Source of the DNA: Jaapia argillacea MUCL 33604
Taxonomy: Eukaryota; Basidiomycota; Agaricomycetes; Jaapiales; Jaapiaceae
Length of the DNA: 64,000 bases
Assembly (NCBI GenBank): GCA_000697665.1
Contig: KL197737.1
Coordinates: forward strand, 379,535 to 443,534
Direction: 5' to 3'
The notes beneath the pieces were generated by a model that was given only the letters and a program-made list of their open reading frames with translations, was not told the origin of the DNA and did not search any database. This document shows positions 43,502-56,700 of this stretch, one piece after another; within the stretch, counting starts at the first letter, position 1; each line of letters opens with the position of its first letter. A program made the translations under genes and the position numbers.

Positions 43502-44058
43502 TGGAGATGAGATGATTAACAAGGCAAGGGCTTTAAAGATCAGGCTATGCTGAAATGATCCCTAAGTCACACTGGGGGCATATGGTTGGAAATAGGAAGA
43601 GTAGCGCACCTAGAGTATCCTTGAGAACCAGATGAGTATGTATATTGCCAAATGTTAAGCTCCTCCCCTCCCTTTATACGCAAGCACGGTCGGATTCAAG
43701 CGAATTGGATGAGAAATCCTTGTGTGTGGGGAAGAATAAAGAGATGATGGTGATGGGATACACCATGGCGACCATTGTCGTCCTGGACCGCCAGTATCTC
43801 CCAGTTGTGCTGGATCGGGGAGAACAAGCAGCAAGTGTGAACAAGCATCATCCGAGAACAACGTCCAGCGCCACACGAGATGTGACCAGTCACATGACCC
43901 TCACGTCCATGTGATCAGGCGTGACATGCATCGTCAACGGCGGAAAAGAGAGTCATCACTGACTCATAAAATAAAACAAAAAACCACACTGGGAGTGGCG
44001 AGTGGTAGATCAGTCCGCGGACCTCAATTTTCCCCCATGCAAAAACTGCGAATTGCGA
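43502..44058. other. Intergenic, no gene recognised
   Basis: This 5' region of the kinase gene contains CACACTGGG/CCACACTGGG elements on both sides. No coding pattern was seen. Confidence 0.45.
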
Positions 44059-44130
44059 CTCTCTGGCGGGGAGTCGAACCCCGCTCTTCCGCGTGACAGG
44101 CGGATGTACTATCCGATATACTACCAAAGA
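44059..44130 (-). tRNA. tRNA-Asp (GTC)
   Basis: The 72-nt - strand cloverleaf has acceptor TCTTTGG/CCAGAGA (one G-U pair), a four-pair D stem, anticodon stem TCCGC/GCGGA with loop CTGTCAC (anticodon GTC), T arm CGGGG-TTCGACT-CCCCG and discriminator G. There is no intron and no encoded CCA. It is divergent from the WD-repeat gene, 134 bp from its ATG. Confidence 0.97.
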
Positions 44131-44264
44131 TTAAGAAGTCTGGAGTGCTAGGGTTATATTCAACAGTCGACCGTGAGTCAAATTGGTCAATACTGTGATC
44201 GACGCGACTCTTCGCTGCATACTGCACAATCTCTCCTTGAAACGAGGCCAGCTAAACCCCTGGG

Positions 44265-47200
44265 ATGAGCTCCAACTCTGATTCTGAGGATGTAGCTTCG
44301 ACTGTCGTTTCCCGTACACCCTTCGCCCAACGACAAAGACCCCCCAAGACTCCTCGACTTTCCTTTGATTCTGCCTTCCCAACCGACTCACGAATTCATG
44401 AACCTGTCACTTCTCCGTTAGACTCTCCCGATGACGACACAAACATTCGGAGGAGCCTTCAGATTGACATGAAAGACCTCGTCGGAGATGCAGTCGGAAA
44501 CGTGAGTGTTCTCGTATGTTTCACCGTTGGGAGAGCGAGTCGGTTGGGGTTATTGTATTGTCCGAATGGCACCTCTGACGAACCCTCGTAGATGAGTATC
44601 AGTCCTGCTAGTAGGGATGTTGTACTTGCTGCGTACGTTATACAGAGATTTGTTGCAACTCCCCCTGCTTATCCACCTTTCAGGCGAAAGGGTCTGTTCA
44701 TCATCGACCTCGAAGCACCATTTGAAGTTCCCCGGTTTCTCCCTCAAGGAGGGACATGGGATGTCGCCGACGTCCAATGGAACCCTCACCCAGTTCGCTC
44801 AGAGTACATCGTATCGACCTCCAGTGAAAAATTGTGTGCATACCCTTTGAAATGGCCAACTCTGCCAGTCTTGACAAACTCCCCTTAGATTGATATGGAA
44901 TTTACTACTGAGTGGCAAGACATCCATACAGCACGTATTGCACTCACATTACCGTGCCATCACCGACATCAATTGGCACAATTCGGAGCCTGACATTGTC
45001 GCGAGCACCGGCATTGATTCCTGGGTATGGGCTTGGGACTTGAGAGATCTTCGACCAGAAAAGCCCATCTTTGGTGCGTCAGACTTTAAGACTCAGCTTG
45101 CTCTGTCTAACGAGTGTCTTCAGGCTTGTGCGCGTTCAATGGTGCGTTTGTGGGCAACTCAACTGTTTTATCATGTCTTACCTCTATTGTTACAGCTGGT
45201 GGCACTCAGGTGAAATGGAGTCGTCAAGATCCAAACATCCTCGCCTCCTCTCATATGACAGAAGTTCTCATCTGGGACCGTCGCGTGAGTTTACGTGGAA
45301 TATTCTATGAACTCTATTGAATTTTCGCTAGAAAGGCTCACTTCCCATTACACGAGTCAAAGCTCATAACTCCAAGATTTATGGTATTGATTGGGCTCGT
45401 GAGAGACCCAACGAAATCGTTACTTGCTCGCTAGACAAGACAATCAAGGTTTGGGACCTGGAGAACAAAGCTTTCGATGGCAACATCGTTGAACCGAAAA
45501 TGACAATCCACACAAGATACCCTGTTTGGAGGGCACGGGATCTACCCTTCGGTCGAGGTTTGATGAGTCTGCCCCAAAGGGGAGAGACAGCCCTCGAAAT
45601 GTATGCACATAGCAACACCCAGATTCCCGTGGAGGTATTTGAAGGCCATACGGATGTTGTGAAGGAGTTTGTATGGAGAAGGGGCGGTGAAAGTGAGTTC
45701 AAAGCATGTATCCCAGAAGACTCACTTCCTTAGTGGTTTCAGGTGGCGGCGAATTCCAATTAATCACCTGGTCAAAGGATAGAACCCTTCGTTTTTGGCC
45801 CGTAGGACCCGATGTTATGCAGGTTGGTCGAAATCGTCTCTTGGTTGACCGTTGTTGACCATCTTCATTCAGAGAGTCGGACATGTTCCAGGATCCCACA
45901 GTCGACCCAGGGTGACAGGATATCTCGACAACAAGGCTTCGTATCGCGACCCTCCTGCTCGGACAGACCATCTCCCCGCTTTGTCGGCCCCTGTCGGTTA
46001 TCGATCGATTCTAGCGGAAGTTCGTGCATCGGTGCCCCTTCTCCATCCCCTCTTCCCTCCTGATCAACCAACCACCCACGACTCTCACATCACGATCCGC
46101 GAGCCTGAATCTATGATGGAGAAACATTTCGGAAGTCCCCCTTCGAAACCCATTCCCATCCTCGCTCCTCGTGCGGTGGGAGAAACCATGAGTCGTGGTC
46201 ATCTTGGGGGAAGATCGGCTCGCGTGGATGCATTTCAATGGATCGCCAGTATCAAGGTCGAGAAGAGAAAGGGAAGTAGTTCAGGTGGCCGTAGTGGTGC
46301 CGATAGCGCGAATGTATCGAGACTCAGCTCAAGGTCACGGCCGTTGACCCGCCCGGAGTCAAGGGTAATCTCAGACCCACAACAGAGGAGTGGAAGTAGG
46401 GGCAGGCCTGAGGACGGGGAGGGCAATCGATCGCTCCAGGATGAGTGCGTAAACCTTCGTATCCTGCCGATGAATGACCCTCACGTTGCATGTAGGATCA
46501 CCTCTGTCCTCACGAAACTCGCATCCTATAAGATTAGACTCGAGAGGGTGCGTCACCATGACCGCCTTATTCGAAGTTACTCACTCTGTTCCCTAGCACG
46601 ACCTCACGAAGCGAAGAATGTGTACCCTGGGTTTACATGGGCCTTGGGGTGAATCATCTCTGGTATTCATCCGAGTGACCTTCACGTTCCCACGTGACTA
46701 CCCTTACGCAATCCATCCAAATGGCACGCCTACAGTCGATCTGGAACGAAATCCATTGATCTCGATCAAGAACAGAGCGTTCATGCTACGACGTCTTCGC
46801 AGAATTCGAGAACGCCGACCTTGCTTAGAAGCCTGCTTGCGTTTCCTGCTTCTCGGGAAAGACGAGCATGTCAGTGATCCGCCGGCCATTAACTCAGGCT
46901 CCTCTTCCGAAGATGAGTCTGGACATAACAAGAAGCAAAGAGAACCAATCGTTGCGATTGTGCGGAATAACAAGAATTTGGCGGAGCCCAGGACTTCTCA
47001 AGGGGTCTTTGGACCAAATGGTGAGAGATGTCCTCCTGACCCATGTTCCAATGTTGACGTTGCTATCTCTCAGGAGAGTTGGTATGCTTTTTCCAGGCGC
47101 CGCCTCGTATATTGCGGACTGCACGTGATGTTTCGGCATCTCCTTCAGTGACATCTCGACACGATGATGGAATGCCAAGACTATTCCAGTCGCCTGCAAT

Positions 47201-49051
47201 TGTTTCGGATGCCGTCCGTCGCCTCTCTCTTGCTGCATTGGATAGATCTAATGCCTCAACGCCCCGCGGACCCGATGATACTGGGAACATCCTGCGGGTG
47301 ATGACTAATTTACTGACCGCCGCTCAGCAAAAGCACGTGCCGGAGAGCTTCTCCTTGCTTTCTGTACGACTTAGCACCGTCTATCTGCGCGACACATCAC
47401 ACGCCGGAGGTCCTGACAGGACAGCGGCAGAACGATACGGTTTTCTAGGTGAAAGCCCGTCGAAAATTTGTCAAAAGAATGCCGACTTGGCCAACCAGAT
47501 GGGCAGGTATGACCATGAACGAATATTCAAGTTGCTGGAGACGCTACTACACGGCGGTCGAGCTGGGATACATGCTGATTCTCGAGATTCTACTCCATCC
47601 TCGCTAAGCCGACAATTTATCGACAAACTGTAAGTTCGTTCAGGAAGTCCTGGCGACTGTCCCTTACCTCGTTCCAGATATGTGGAGCTGAGTTCAGACA
47701 AGGATCTGCAAATGCTGGCGATGCTGTCCTCTGTGCTCCTCCAGGCGTTCCATCCTCTATCCGCTCACCGTAAGCTTTGTCTATTAGTTCGACTTTCGAT
47801 CTTGATCAAGTTTCCCCTTCAGCCACCCCGACACATCCTGTGCTTCTTCGAGATAGCACCCCCGCCAACAGAAAGTCCGGTGTGGACTACTTCAGCGTTC
47901 GAAGAGGACGTAAGGATAGCCGGAGCCTTGTGACCCCCATCTCACCCATTTGGAATCGTCCTCAACCTTCCCCTACCATTTCTGGCGCAGTGGCATCGCT
48001 TTCCTCATCCAACTCATCCCGAGGGTCTTGGTCAAGTCTTTTCAATACCGGATCTGTGAGACAGTTTATGTCCGGAGTCCCGGAATCATCCAAAGAAAAC
48101 TCGAATGGCGCACCCGAGCCCATCGCAACTTCAGGCTTCCCCATCCCCGTTCCGGGAAAGTCTCACCACAGCTCAGAATCTCCGAGGAGGAGGGGTTTCC
48201 GTCGTGATTCATCAGTAAATCCATTGTCACCGACACCAAAATCTTGGACTGAACCCCATTTCCCTCCGGCAAAGGTGGTTTCGTCCTTCTCATCTGTTGG
48301 CCACGTGCGACGACCAACGTTCTCGCAAGTGGTTGGCCCGCGAGCAGCTATCCTTGAAAAGAAAGTCCTAGCTTTCGACACCGATACTCTTACCACGTGC
48401 GTGCTATCGAAATTCTCTGCTTATCATTTATGAATTGTTTGAATCACCAGTTCAAAATCGGCGTTTCTCGAGCCTTCGTTTGTGGAACAGTTGGTGAACC
48501 ATGTCCTTGTCTATGCCGAGATGTTGTTCGCGTGGCAACTCCTTCCGAAGCGCGTCGAGCTACTCAAGTCCGTGAGCGTAGAACTTCGGGCCATCGTTCC
48601 GATTGGCACATCGACGCAAAGCCGACAGGAACTTCAGTTAGGCGAGTCCACGTCCATCTTAAATATCCGCTAAGCCTAACCAGAGCCGATGGTCAGGTGT
48701 ACATCGACTCTGCACGATTTGTTCCAGCGACCTGAGCGAGGACAGACCGAACAGCTGCTCGACGTGTGGAGCCAAGTCAACCATGCCACGATGCTCGATA
48801 TGCAGTTTGCCAATCAAAGGTGTGTAATCTGTCGGACACCACCCATGACTGCAGCCAACTTTTGGTTAGGTCTATCATACAATTGTCTCAAATGTTGTCA
48901 TGTTGTTCATGCAACGTGTCACAAGAACCAGAAGTTCAGCGTCTGCCCCAGTGGCTGCGGCTGTCAGTGTCTAGGCTTTCAACCGCATGGACATGATCGG
49001 ATTGGGCTCGTTACATCTCCTGTTTCTATGAAAGCGGGTCCCCCTCTGTAG
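44265..49051 (+). CDS. MTC5: WDR59/Mtc5-like SEA (GATOR2) complex subunit
   Basis: This is a subunit of the vacuolar/lysosomal SEA/GATOR2 complex that controls TORC1 by amino acid state. About 1,300 residues in many exons. WD40 repeats: VADVQWNPHP, TDINWHNSEPDIVASTGID, QVKWSRQDPNILAS, YGIDWARERPNEIVTCSLD, KVWDLENK, LITWSKDRTLRFW. An RWD-like part follows (FTFPRDYPYAIHPNGTP), then a long Ser-rich region. The C-terminal zinc part has CVICRTPP, YNCLKCCHVVHATC and FSVCPSGCGCQC, the RING-like pattern of WDR59. The order WD40-RWD-RING and the length fit WDR59 rather than WDR24 or Mio. The ATG at 44,265 starts a Ser/Asp-rich leader before the first repeat. Confidence 0.88.
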
Positions 49052-49286
49052 TTGAGAGAATAATGTAAGTACATATGACTACTGAGTTAGTGCCAACCCA
49101 GCCCAGTCCTGACCTTATGCTCGCACACTGGTCTCGCCTCGAATTTCGGGTCGTGTGCCATAAATTGGACACGTGTATGGGAAGACCGGTATGATTTCGA
49201 TGAAATGAAAGCCTAAACTTACGGCAGTGCGGCTGTGCCTTATAGTAATGCTTCACTTCTGCGAGATTTCCCACGCCTCTTTGATA

Positions 49287-51132
49287 ATGCACTTCTCCAA
49301 GACTTACACCCAACTCCTCCTATCCCTCCCACCAGAATTGAGGGAAAATGCAATCGAGTACCGCCAGGTAATCTTGTTCTCCGTCTCTCCATTTTACTTC
49401 TTGTGGACTTCTTGTTGCAGCTAAAGAAACTCATTAACCAAGTTGTTCTTGAACTTTCGTCGCTGGGCCTCAGCCCACCCCTACTCCACGAACTATTACA
49501 GTCCCCCGATAAATCCAATCAATCTTCTCCAGACATCAATACCCCCAATCTTCCAGAGCCTAGGGACCACGAATCTTCTTCTCTGGTCGAATCCACCCAG
49601 CATGTACATCACCCCAAAGTTGTGTATGAGTTGGCGGACGGTTCCGATGGCGTCCACCCTCGTCTGAGGCTCTGGATAGACTCTCCTGAAGATGACCCTG
49701 AAGGTCGATTCCTTGTCTTTGAGAGCGAGCCGGAGGAAGAGGGCCCCAACAGCAGCAAGTTAGAGGAGATTACGGAAGAAATATCGAACGTGGAAAGCCA
49801 ACCTCACCCGGATGAATCAGAGATTTCTTCCCCTCGGTCAGTAATTTTTTGATCTTGAAGGAATTATACCCCTCATATGTACTTATAGGGAATCAAAGGG
49901 CTTCGATAGTCGACGAGAAGTAGTCATTCCCCTCGTCAGCGACAGCGCCTTTTTCCGGTTGCTTATCACTACTCTGCAAAGCCTTTCGACACATCTCGAA
50001 CGTATTCACTCCGATTTTCTGCACACGCTGGACGACCTCTCCAGAACCATATCTCACTCTGCACGACCTACTTCATCGACGGGAAATTTCCACGCGTACT
50101 CCACCCTCTCTTCCGATCCAGGCACCATCCGCCTAAGCTCACTACCTCTGAATCCTTTGAGCTCCCATAACAAGTCCGATCTCTACACGTGGAGAGAATT
50201 CTTCCAGTTTTATGTCGAGAGCGAGATTTTCGAGAGCTACAGCGAACGTTGTCGAGGAGAAAGAACCGCTGAGGAGGCTGAATCCCGCCTGATATTGTTC
50301 TCAGAAAGGCTCAAGGCTCGTGGCTTCACAGACAAGCAAAAGTGGAAGTTAAAGGAAAGCCGTCAAGCCCTGGACAGCTTCCTCCAGCTCAACTCTTTTA
50401 TCTTGAACTTGAAGAAGGTGCGTTGCCCCCTTGTCTTTGATTTATCATGCGCTCATCCTGCTCTTCCTCAGTTCCAGTTCGCGAATGCCGAAGCGACTCG
50501 GAAGATCCTCAAGAAACATACCAAGCGAACAGCGCTACCCCTGCCCTTACTCTCACCCGATTCCAAGTCGGCCGCGGGTCCGTTGGTCCTCTCATCTTCC
50601 TCGTCGTTGCAAGAATCGTCTGCCAAGTTCCTAGCCTCGATGTCAGGCTCGGTCGTTTCTCTACCCCATACCCTGGTCCAAGCCATAGGGGAGACCCTTT
50701 TACCAATCATACCCCAGATCGACGACTATGCTTGCCTCATCTGCACTAGCATCGCATTCAAACCCATCCGTTTACAATGTGGTCACCTGTTCTGCGTCAG
50801 GTGCATACTTTTTCGATTCCCTCGCTGCGCCTTGCTAATTCCCGATTTCCAGATGTCTTGTGAAGATGCAGAAGAGAGGAAAGGCGAACTGTCCAATGTG
50901 TCGAGCTCCCACAGTGCTGATCGCTGATCGATGTGCGTCGATTGCCTTTGCCTTGCTTTCCCGTCCGTTGATCTCGTTCCATTCAGCAAACGTTGATTGG
51001 GCACTGCTCAATTTTATGAAAGATTGGTTTCCGAATGAATCAAAGTTGAAATTGAAACAGAACGAACGCGAAGCGGCCGAAGAGGAGCTACAGGAGTTGG
51101 GGCTGACAACGCCGGGTTGTACTATTCATTGA
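49287..51132 (+). CDS. SPX-RING E3 ubiquitin ligase
   Basis: About 540 residues. Exon 1 is short (MHFSKTYTQLLLSLPPELRE) and is followed by LKKLINQVV, together the start of an SPX domain (inositol pyrophosphate/phosphate sensing). More SPX helices lie near 49.93-50.4 kb (FFRLLITTLQSL, ERIHSDFLHTL, QALDSFLQLNSFILNLKK). A C3HC4 RING follows: CLICTSIAFKPIRLQCGHLFC, then, after an intron inside the RING, CLVKMQKRGKANCPMCRAP. The architecture is like plant NLA/BAH1 and related fungal proteins, suggesting phosphate-linked ubiquitination of membrane transporters; the target is inference. The tail is charged and ends TTPGCTIH. Confidence 0.88.
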
Positions 51133-51389
51133 ACTTCCCATCTAACCATTGTCAGATCTCTTTGCATCATAATGTATTACATGATACCTGGAAATAATTA
51201 ATATTCTTGCCTATGAAATAGTTCTCACCCTTCAAGTTGTGCGTCTGAAATAGTTTGGCCGAGGTAGAATCATATAATATGATATATTGACAAGCATAAT
51301 GTTCTGACAAGGGAACGCTCGACGTGGGAGAACTTACACTTGTGCCATGGTACGATGCTAGTACCCCGACTTGCGCTCCTTATTGATGA

Positions 51390-51677
51390 TGGGAGAAGGA
51401 CGACGAGACAGCCGGGGAAACCAGGGCTAAAATCGCAGAGGACTTCAAGACTTATGTAGACAAGAGAGTCACCACCTTTGAAGACGATTTTGTTCTACCC
51501 GACGGAGAAACGCTTTTCAGCAAGGTACCCCGATTCCATCCCAATGTTCAATTTGTGGCGAATATCAGCTTTGGTGCCGCGCGATACGGTGGGGCCACTT
51601 GGTTAAAGAAGCATATGTCCAGTATCGAAGTTGGTCTTCAAGCCAGTTCTATTGATGATACCCAAGGCAAATGGTAG
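51390..51677 (+). other. Orphan open frame, possible gene fragment
   Basis: An open stretch of about 95 codons, without an ATG at its head, reads like real protein: FEDDFVLPDGETLFSKVPRF, then VQFVANISFGAARYGGATWL. Two stop codons lie just before it and one ends it. I cannot name the family. It may be an exon of an unrecognised gene or a fragment copied from elsewhere. Confidence 0.35.
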
Positions 51678-51917
51678 GAATGTGGACCGCCGAATGTTGG
51701 TGAAGCTAAGCACAGGCTTAATGTTCCAGCAGGTTCCAGCATGCTCCTTGCATGTCAATAGCTCAACAAACAGAAGTTTCAGGATCCGAGAGAGGGGGGC
51801 ACAAGGAAGATAAGGAGAGCGGTTCAGTCAAGAAGAGTCCTTGAGTTCAGTGTCGAACTCAGGTTGCGGACCCTGGCGGCCCGGATGGTGTCTGCGACCG
51901 GAGAAAAATTGCACGTC

Positions 51918-53492
51918 ATGCAACATCTCTCACTTTTCTGTCGAGGTCTTATGCTGGTCTTTCCCTTGACGCGATATCTCAATTATGGTCTACGACAAGT
52001 CCCCCAGTTCAGATTTATAGCAGCAGTGGCGCACTCTGCGAAGAAGCTTGACTCCTTCGGACAATTGGAACAAGACAATGTTCGAATTCTCCGAATCGTT
52101 CAGAAACGGGTCCAAGAAAGAGCCAAACTAATGACAGAGGTGGGTTCCAGTGACGATGATACATTTGTATTCATCTGACGAGGGGGCAGTTATCAGATGA
52201 TATGTCGTCTCCTGCTGATATTGGGCGAGCCAAGCAAATCAAAGAGTCGGAACAGCTGGCTGCCGCTTGGGAAGCATGGAATGAAACCAAGGAGGTTGGT
52301 GCTGCCCCTTCCTTGAGCTGCTCCCTTACTGACGAGTGAACAGTAGTTGCTTCGAGAAACAAGTGAACTCCTCAATGACCCTGATCCATCCATGCGTTCC
52401 CTCGCGGAGGAAGACCATATTGCCCTCAGCACCAAGCTCGTCCAACAAATCGAGACACAATTCCCCGCCCTTCTTGTCCCTCCTTCCACGACAGCTCACC
52501 TAGCTGCAATGTTTGAACTGAAATCCGGCGTTGGTGGGTCAGAGGCATCGCTTTTCCTCGGTGATATGTTACGTATGTATCAGCGATATGCTTCGTCGAT
52601 GGGTTGGAAGGCGCAAGTTACGTCGATCAATCAGACGGATGAGGGTGGCGTCAAGGATGCTATTATGGAAGTCAAAGGAGAGGGTGCCTATGATTCTATG
52701 CGATGGGAGAGTGGCGTCCATCGCGTTCAGAGAGTACCGGCGACGGAAGCCAGTGGTCGAACCCATACTAGCACAGTCTCGGTGGTCGTGAGTTTATGTT
52801 TTCGCTCTAGACTACCTGACCCTTAATGTACATCTCAGGTACTGCCCCTGGCCGAGGGGTCAGATAGTGGGAATGAAGACCTGTTTTCGATGGATGATAT
52901 TAAATTAGAAGTCATGCGTGCCCGAGGTGCGGGTGGTCAGGTAGGACTGGATAACCTGTTTGCCGTCATCTATAACTCACTACGCTCTGTAGCACGTCAA
53001 CAAAACTGAGTCTGCTGTTCGTTTAACTCATATTCCGACCGGAATCACGGTGTCTATGCAAGACGAACGTAGTCAGCATCAAGTACGATTTTCTATCTCC
53101 TCTAGATTTGGAGTTGAGGTTGATGATCGTATCCCAGAACAAAAGAAAGGCATTTCAAGTTCTGACCGCACGACTGATGGACCGGAAATTAACTAAAGAC
53201 ATTGAAGAGCGACGAGCAACTCGCCGTAACCTCGTTCGCACCGCCGACCGGAGCGAAAAAGTCCGGACGTACAATTACGCCCAGGTCCGTCGATCTGTCC
53301 TTTCCTTTCCTTTCCCTTCTCCCCCTCACCCTGCTTCCATTGAGGTAGGATCGTGTGACCGATCATCGAATAGGGTTGTCGCTGATGAACTTGGCGTCAG
53401 TGATGGAGGGTGATGGACTGCATACATTTATTGACGCATTGAAGAGGGATCATGAAGAAGGAGTGATGGAGGCCCTGCTGGAGGAGTCGTGA
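51918..53492 (+). CDS. MRF1: Mitochondrial peptide chain release factor 1
   Basis: This is a class I release factor ending mitochondrial translation at UAA and UAG, about 430 residues in seven or eight exons. The PAT stop-codon motif lies in [14 protein letters not shown]. The catalytic loop has [18 protein letters not shown], with the GGQ joined across an intron. [10 protein letters not shown] and the C-terminal NYAQDRVTDHR also match RF1/MRF1. The N-terminus ([20 protein letters not shown]) is basic and hydrophobic like a mitochondrial targeting sequence. The start is uncertain between ATGs at 51,918 and 51,951, and an upstream in-frame ATG also exists. Confidence 0.93.
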
Positions 53493-53714
53493 TACTTACT
53501 GTGGCCGTATAACTTACACTACTCAAACACTACTACTAAAATGTCTGTGTGTTGTTCCTCTGTTTTGGTATGGCGTTTACCTGGACCACGTGGCGTGCAT
53601 GACCGGATAAGCGTTTCGACCAGAGAGCGGTTTCTAGGATTCTTACACGTTCTAATACTGTCTCTGCTGCACAGGTCTCAACCGACGGACTCACTACGAA
53701 CGACGACGACCACA

Positions 53715-56700
53715 ATGGGGTGGTTGGAGGACCTGTTGAACAGCCAAATTAGTGGCGAGTGGGATGACCCAAACGGACCTCCTCCTGGCTCTCCTCCAAC
53801 TTGTACGGACACAACTCCAATGAACTCGAACCGTGATTCAGCTCACACTTCTCCCTTCCATTCAAGATAAGTTTGAAGGTCCATGGTTCACAACCCAAGT
53901 ATTCCTGTCCGCCACCATCGGTATCTTCTCCTTCCTCATATTCTCCTACTGCCGGACGAGATGGCCCTTGTTATTTGCTCCACGTACAAAGCTCAAAGGT
54001 GTGGAATATCCTCTGCTATCTCCATTCACGCCTTAGATCTGGTCGCCTTAGGCTTTTCGCCTCACGAAGCTCATGCCCATCAAGCTTTCTTTGGATGGAT
54101 TCTCCCAACTATCCGGACGTCTGAGTTTACCATCCTCCAGATTGTTGGCCTAGATGCTGCTGTGGTGCGCATCACAACTGTCTTACCTTCATGAACCTTC
54201 CTCACACGTTTCATTTCCAGTTGCTGAACTTTTATAAGATGTCCTTCTATCTTTTCTCCGTGTGCTCCATATTTGCCGTGTTCACCCTTATGCCTATCAA
54301 CCTCAAGGTGAGCCATCCCCTTTCAATCGTCTGAACGAGAATCAGACGCTGTTGGCAGAATAATATTGGCATTGGCGATGAAGACGATGACAATGATTGG
54401 CCAACCATGTCACCTACTCCTGACAAGCCGACCACGCCACCCCCTCGCGACTGGCTGGATCTAATCAGCGATGCGAATTCCTACCTCTCAGTTCACCTCG
54501 TATTCACCTACCTCATCACTTGTCTTGCCCTCTACTTCATTCAGAAGAACTACCGAAGATTCATTCGCGCCCGACAATTATTCTCCTTGGAACTTGTCCA
54601 TTCCATACCCGCTCGGACAGTCATGGTCACAAACCTCCCCTCTCATCTTCAAGGAGAGCGAGCTATCGCAGAGTACTTCGAGAGTATGGATCTCTGCGTG
54701 GAGAGCGTGAGCCTCTGCAGGCAGGTAGATAGTTTAAAGCGACTCCTGGATATCCGGACCAAAGCGTTGTTGGAATTGGAGGCGGCGTGGGTTGACTATG
54801 TCGGCAATCCAAGCACTGTCGAATCCTACGATCCTTCCGACATCGTCGTTCCTCCTCTTGTCGACATGGACCCGGAATCGCAGCAGGGACGGTTCGTTGT
54901 ACCACACCGCAAACGACCAACGATACGTTCGGGCTGGTTCAAACCGAAGGAGGACGCCCTCGAGTACCTGGAAGCCCAGTTCAAGGAGGCCAATGAAGCA
55001 GTCACTCGACGAAGAAAGCTGGGCAAGTTCAAATCCACTCAGGTAGCTTTTGTGACTTTCGAGAAGATGTCTAGTGCTGTAGGTGGCTCCACACTCTCAC
55101 GTCATAATCTAACGATCTCGCTCTATAGCAAATAGCCGTCCAAACGGCCCATGCACCCAACCCGCTTCAATGTTTGACATATATGGCCCCCGAACCACGC
55201 GACATCGTCTGGTCCAATATGTCACACAGCTCTTCCTCTCTCCGCATAAGAGAATACGTCGTGATCGCCGCCATGTGCCTTCTCCTACTATTCTGGGTGA
55301 TTCCCATCACATTCCTAGCTGGTTTGCTCAGTTACAAGGAGATCAAGAAGGTCATGCCATGGCTAGCGAGGCTTATCGACAGCAACGATAAAGTTCAAGC
55401 CATCGTACAGAACTCTTTGCCCTCCGTTGCCATGATCACTCTGAATGCTTTGCTCCCTTTCATTCTGGAAGGTGTGCTTTCTTTGCCATTTCTCAGTTCA
55501 CGTAACGCATGTTCAATTCTGTCCCGTATCAGGCCTCACCTACGTTCAAGGATATCGTGCTCGTAGCTGGATCGAATACTCCCTTATGAAGAAGTTTGTA
55601 TTCATTCCTTCTACCTTCTTCGCAAGCTCATCGATCTACCCAGGTACTTTCTTGTGCTCTTAACCAACGTCGTCTTCATCTTCCTTCTAGCGAGTACTTA
55701 TTGGCAGCTTGTTCGTGATCTCGCGAATTCTCCTGCCAAGATTCCTGAGAAGCTTGCGGAAGCCTTGCAAAGGGGTAAAGCGAGGTGTGTGGGTTGCATT
55801 GCACTTGTAAGGCTCCCCTTGACAGCGATCTTCAGGCATTTCTTCTTGTCCTATGTGATCCTGCAAGGCACGTAATCAACTCCATGTAACACCAGGGCTA
55901 AATATTTACGGTATCATTCAGGACTCGGAATTATGCCCTTGCAGTTGTTGAACCTCGGTGTTGTCCTACCTCGAGTATTCTACCGGTTGTTCATCACGAG
56001 AACTCCGCGTGGTGAGTGCTGCCCTAAGCATATTCAACAGGACCAGTCCTCAGTTACCCTACCAGATTATGCCGAACTTAATGCACCTCCTATGATCAAC
56101 TATGGCGTCGTTTACCCACAGTCGATCTTGATTTTCGTCATCACGCTCCTTTACAGCATTGTCCAGCCCTTGATTGTTATTTTTGGCGCCATCTACTTCG
56201 GAGTCGCATATATCGTTTACAAGTACAAACTGTTGTTTGGTATGTGACCAGTACAATATCCCCATGGCGCAAACTTGCTCACCCCTTTCCAGTATTTTAC
56301 AAACCCTACGAATCTCAAGGACAAGCCTGGCCCATCACTTTTACCCGTCTTATTTGGGGCGTCATCATTTTCCAGGTTTTCATGACTGGCAATTTCATCC
56401 TAAACAAGTCGTACATCATGTCCTCTCTATTGGCACCCTTGCTAGCCGGAACATTGCTTTGGGCTTGGTACACAGATCGCGCATTCAGACCTCTTAGCAA
56501 GTTCGTGAGCTTGAGCTCGGTGTATGAGGTGCAGCGAGGAGAAGAGACGGCGGACGTTGTGCGGCTTCGGGCTGGCCATCCTGTGACATGGTCGCAAAGG
56601 TATTGCGCGTTGACGCTTTCAGAATTCCCCATTTATCTATTTATTGACCACGAACCCCTACAGCAACCTGAGCCGAAGGCGCTATGCACAGAATGATGAG

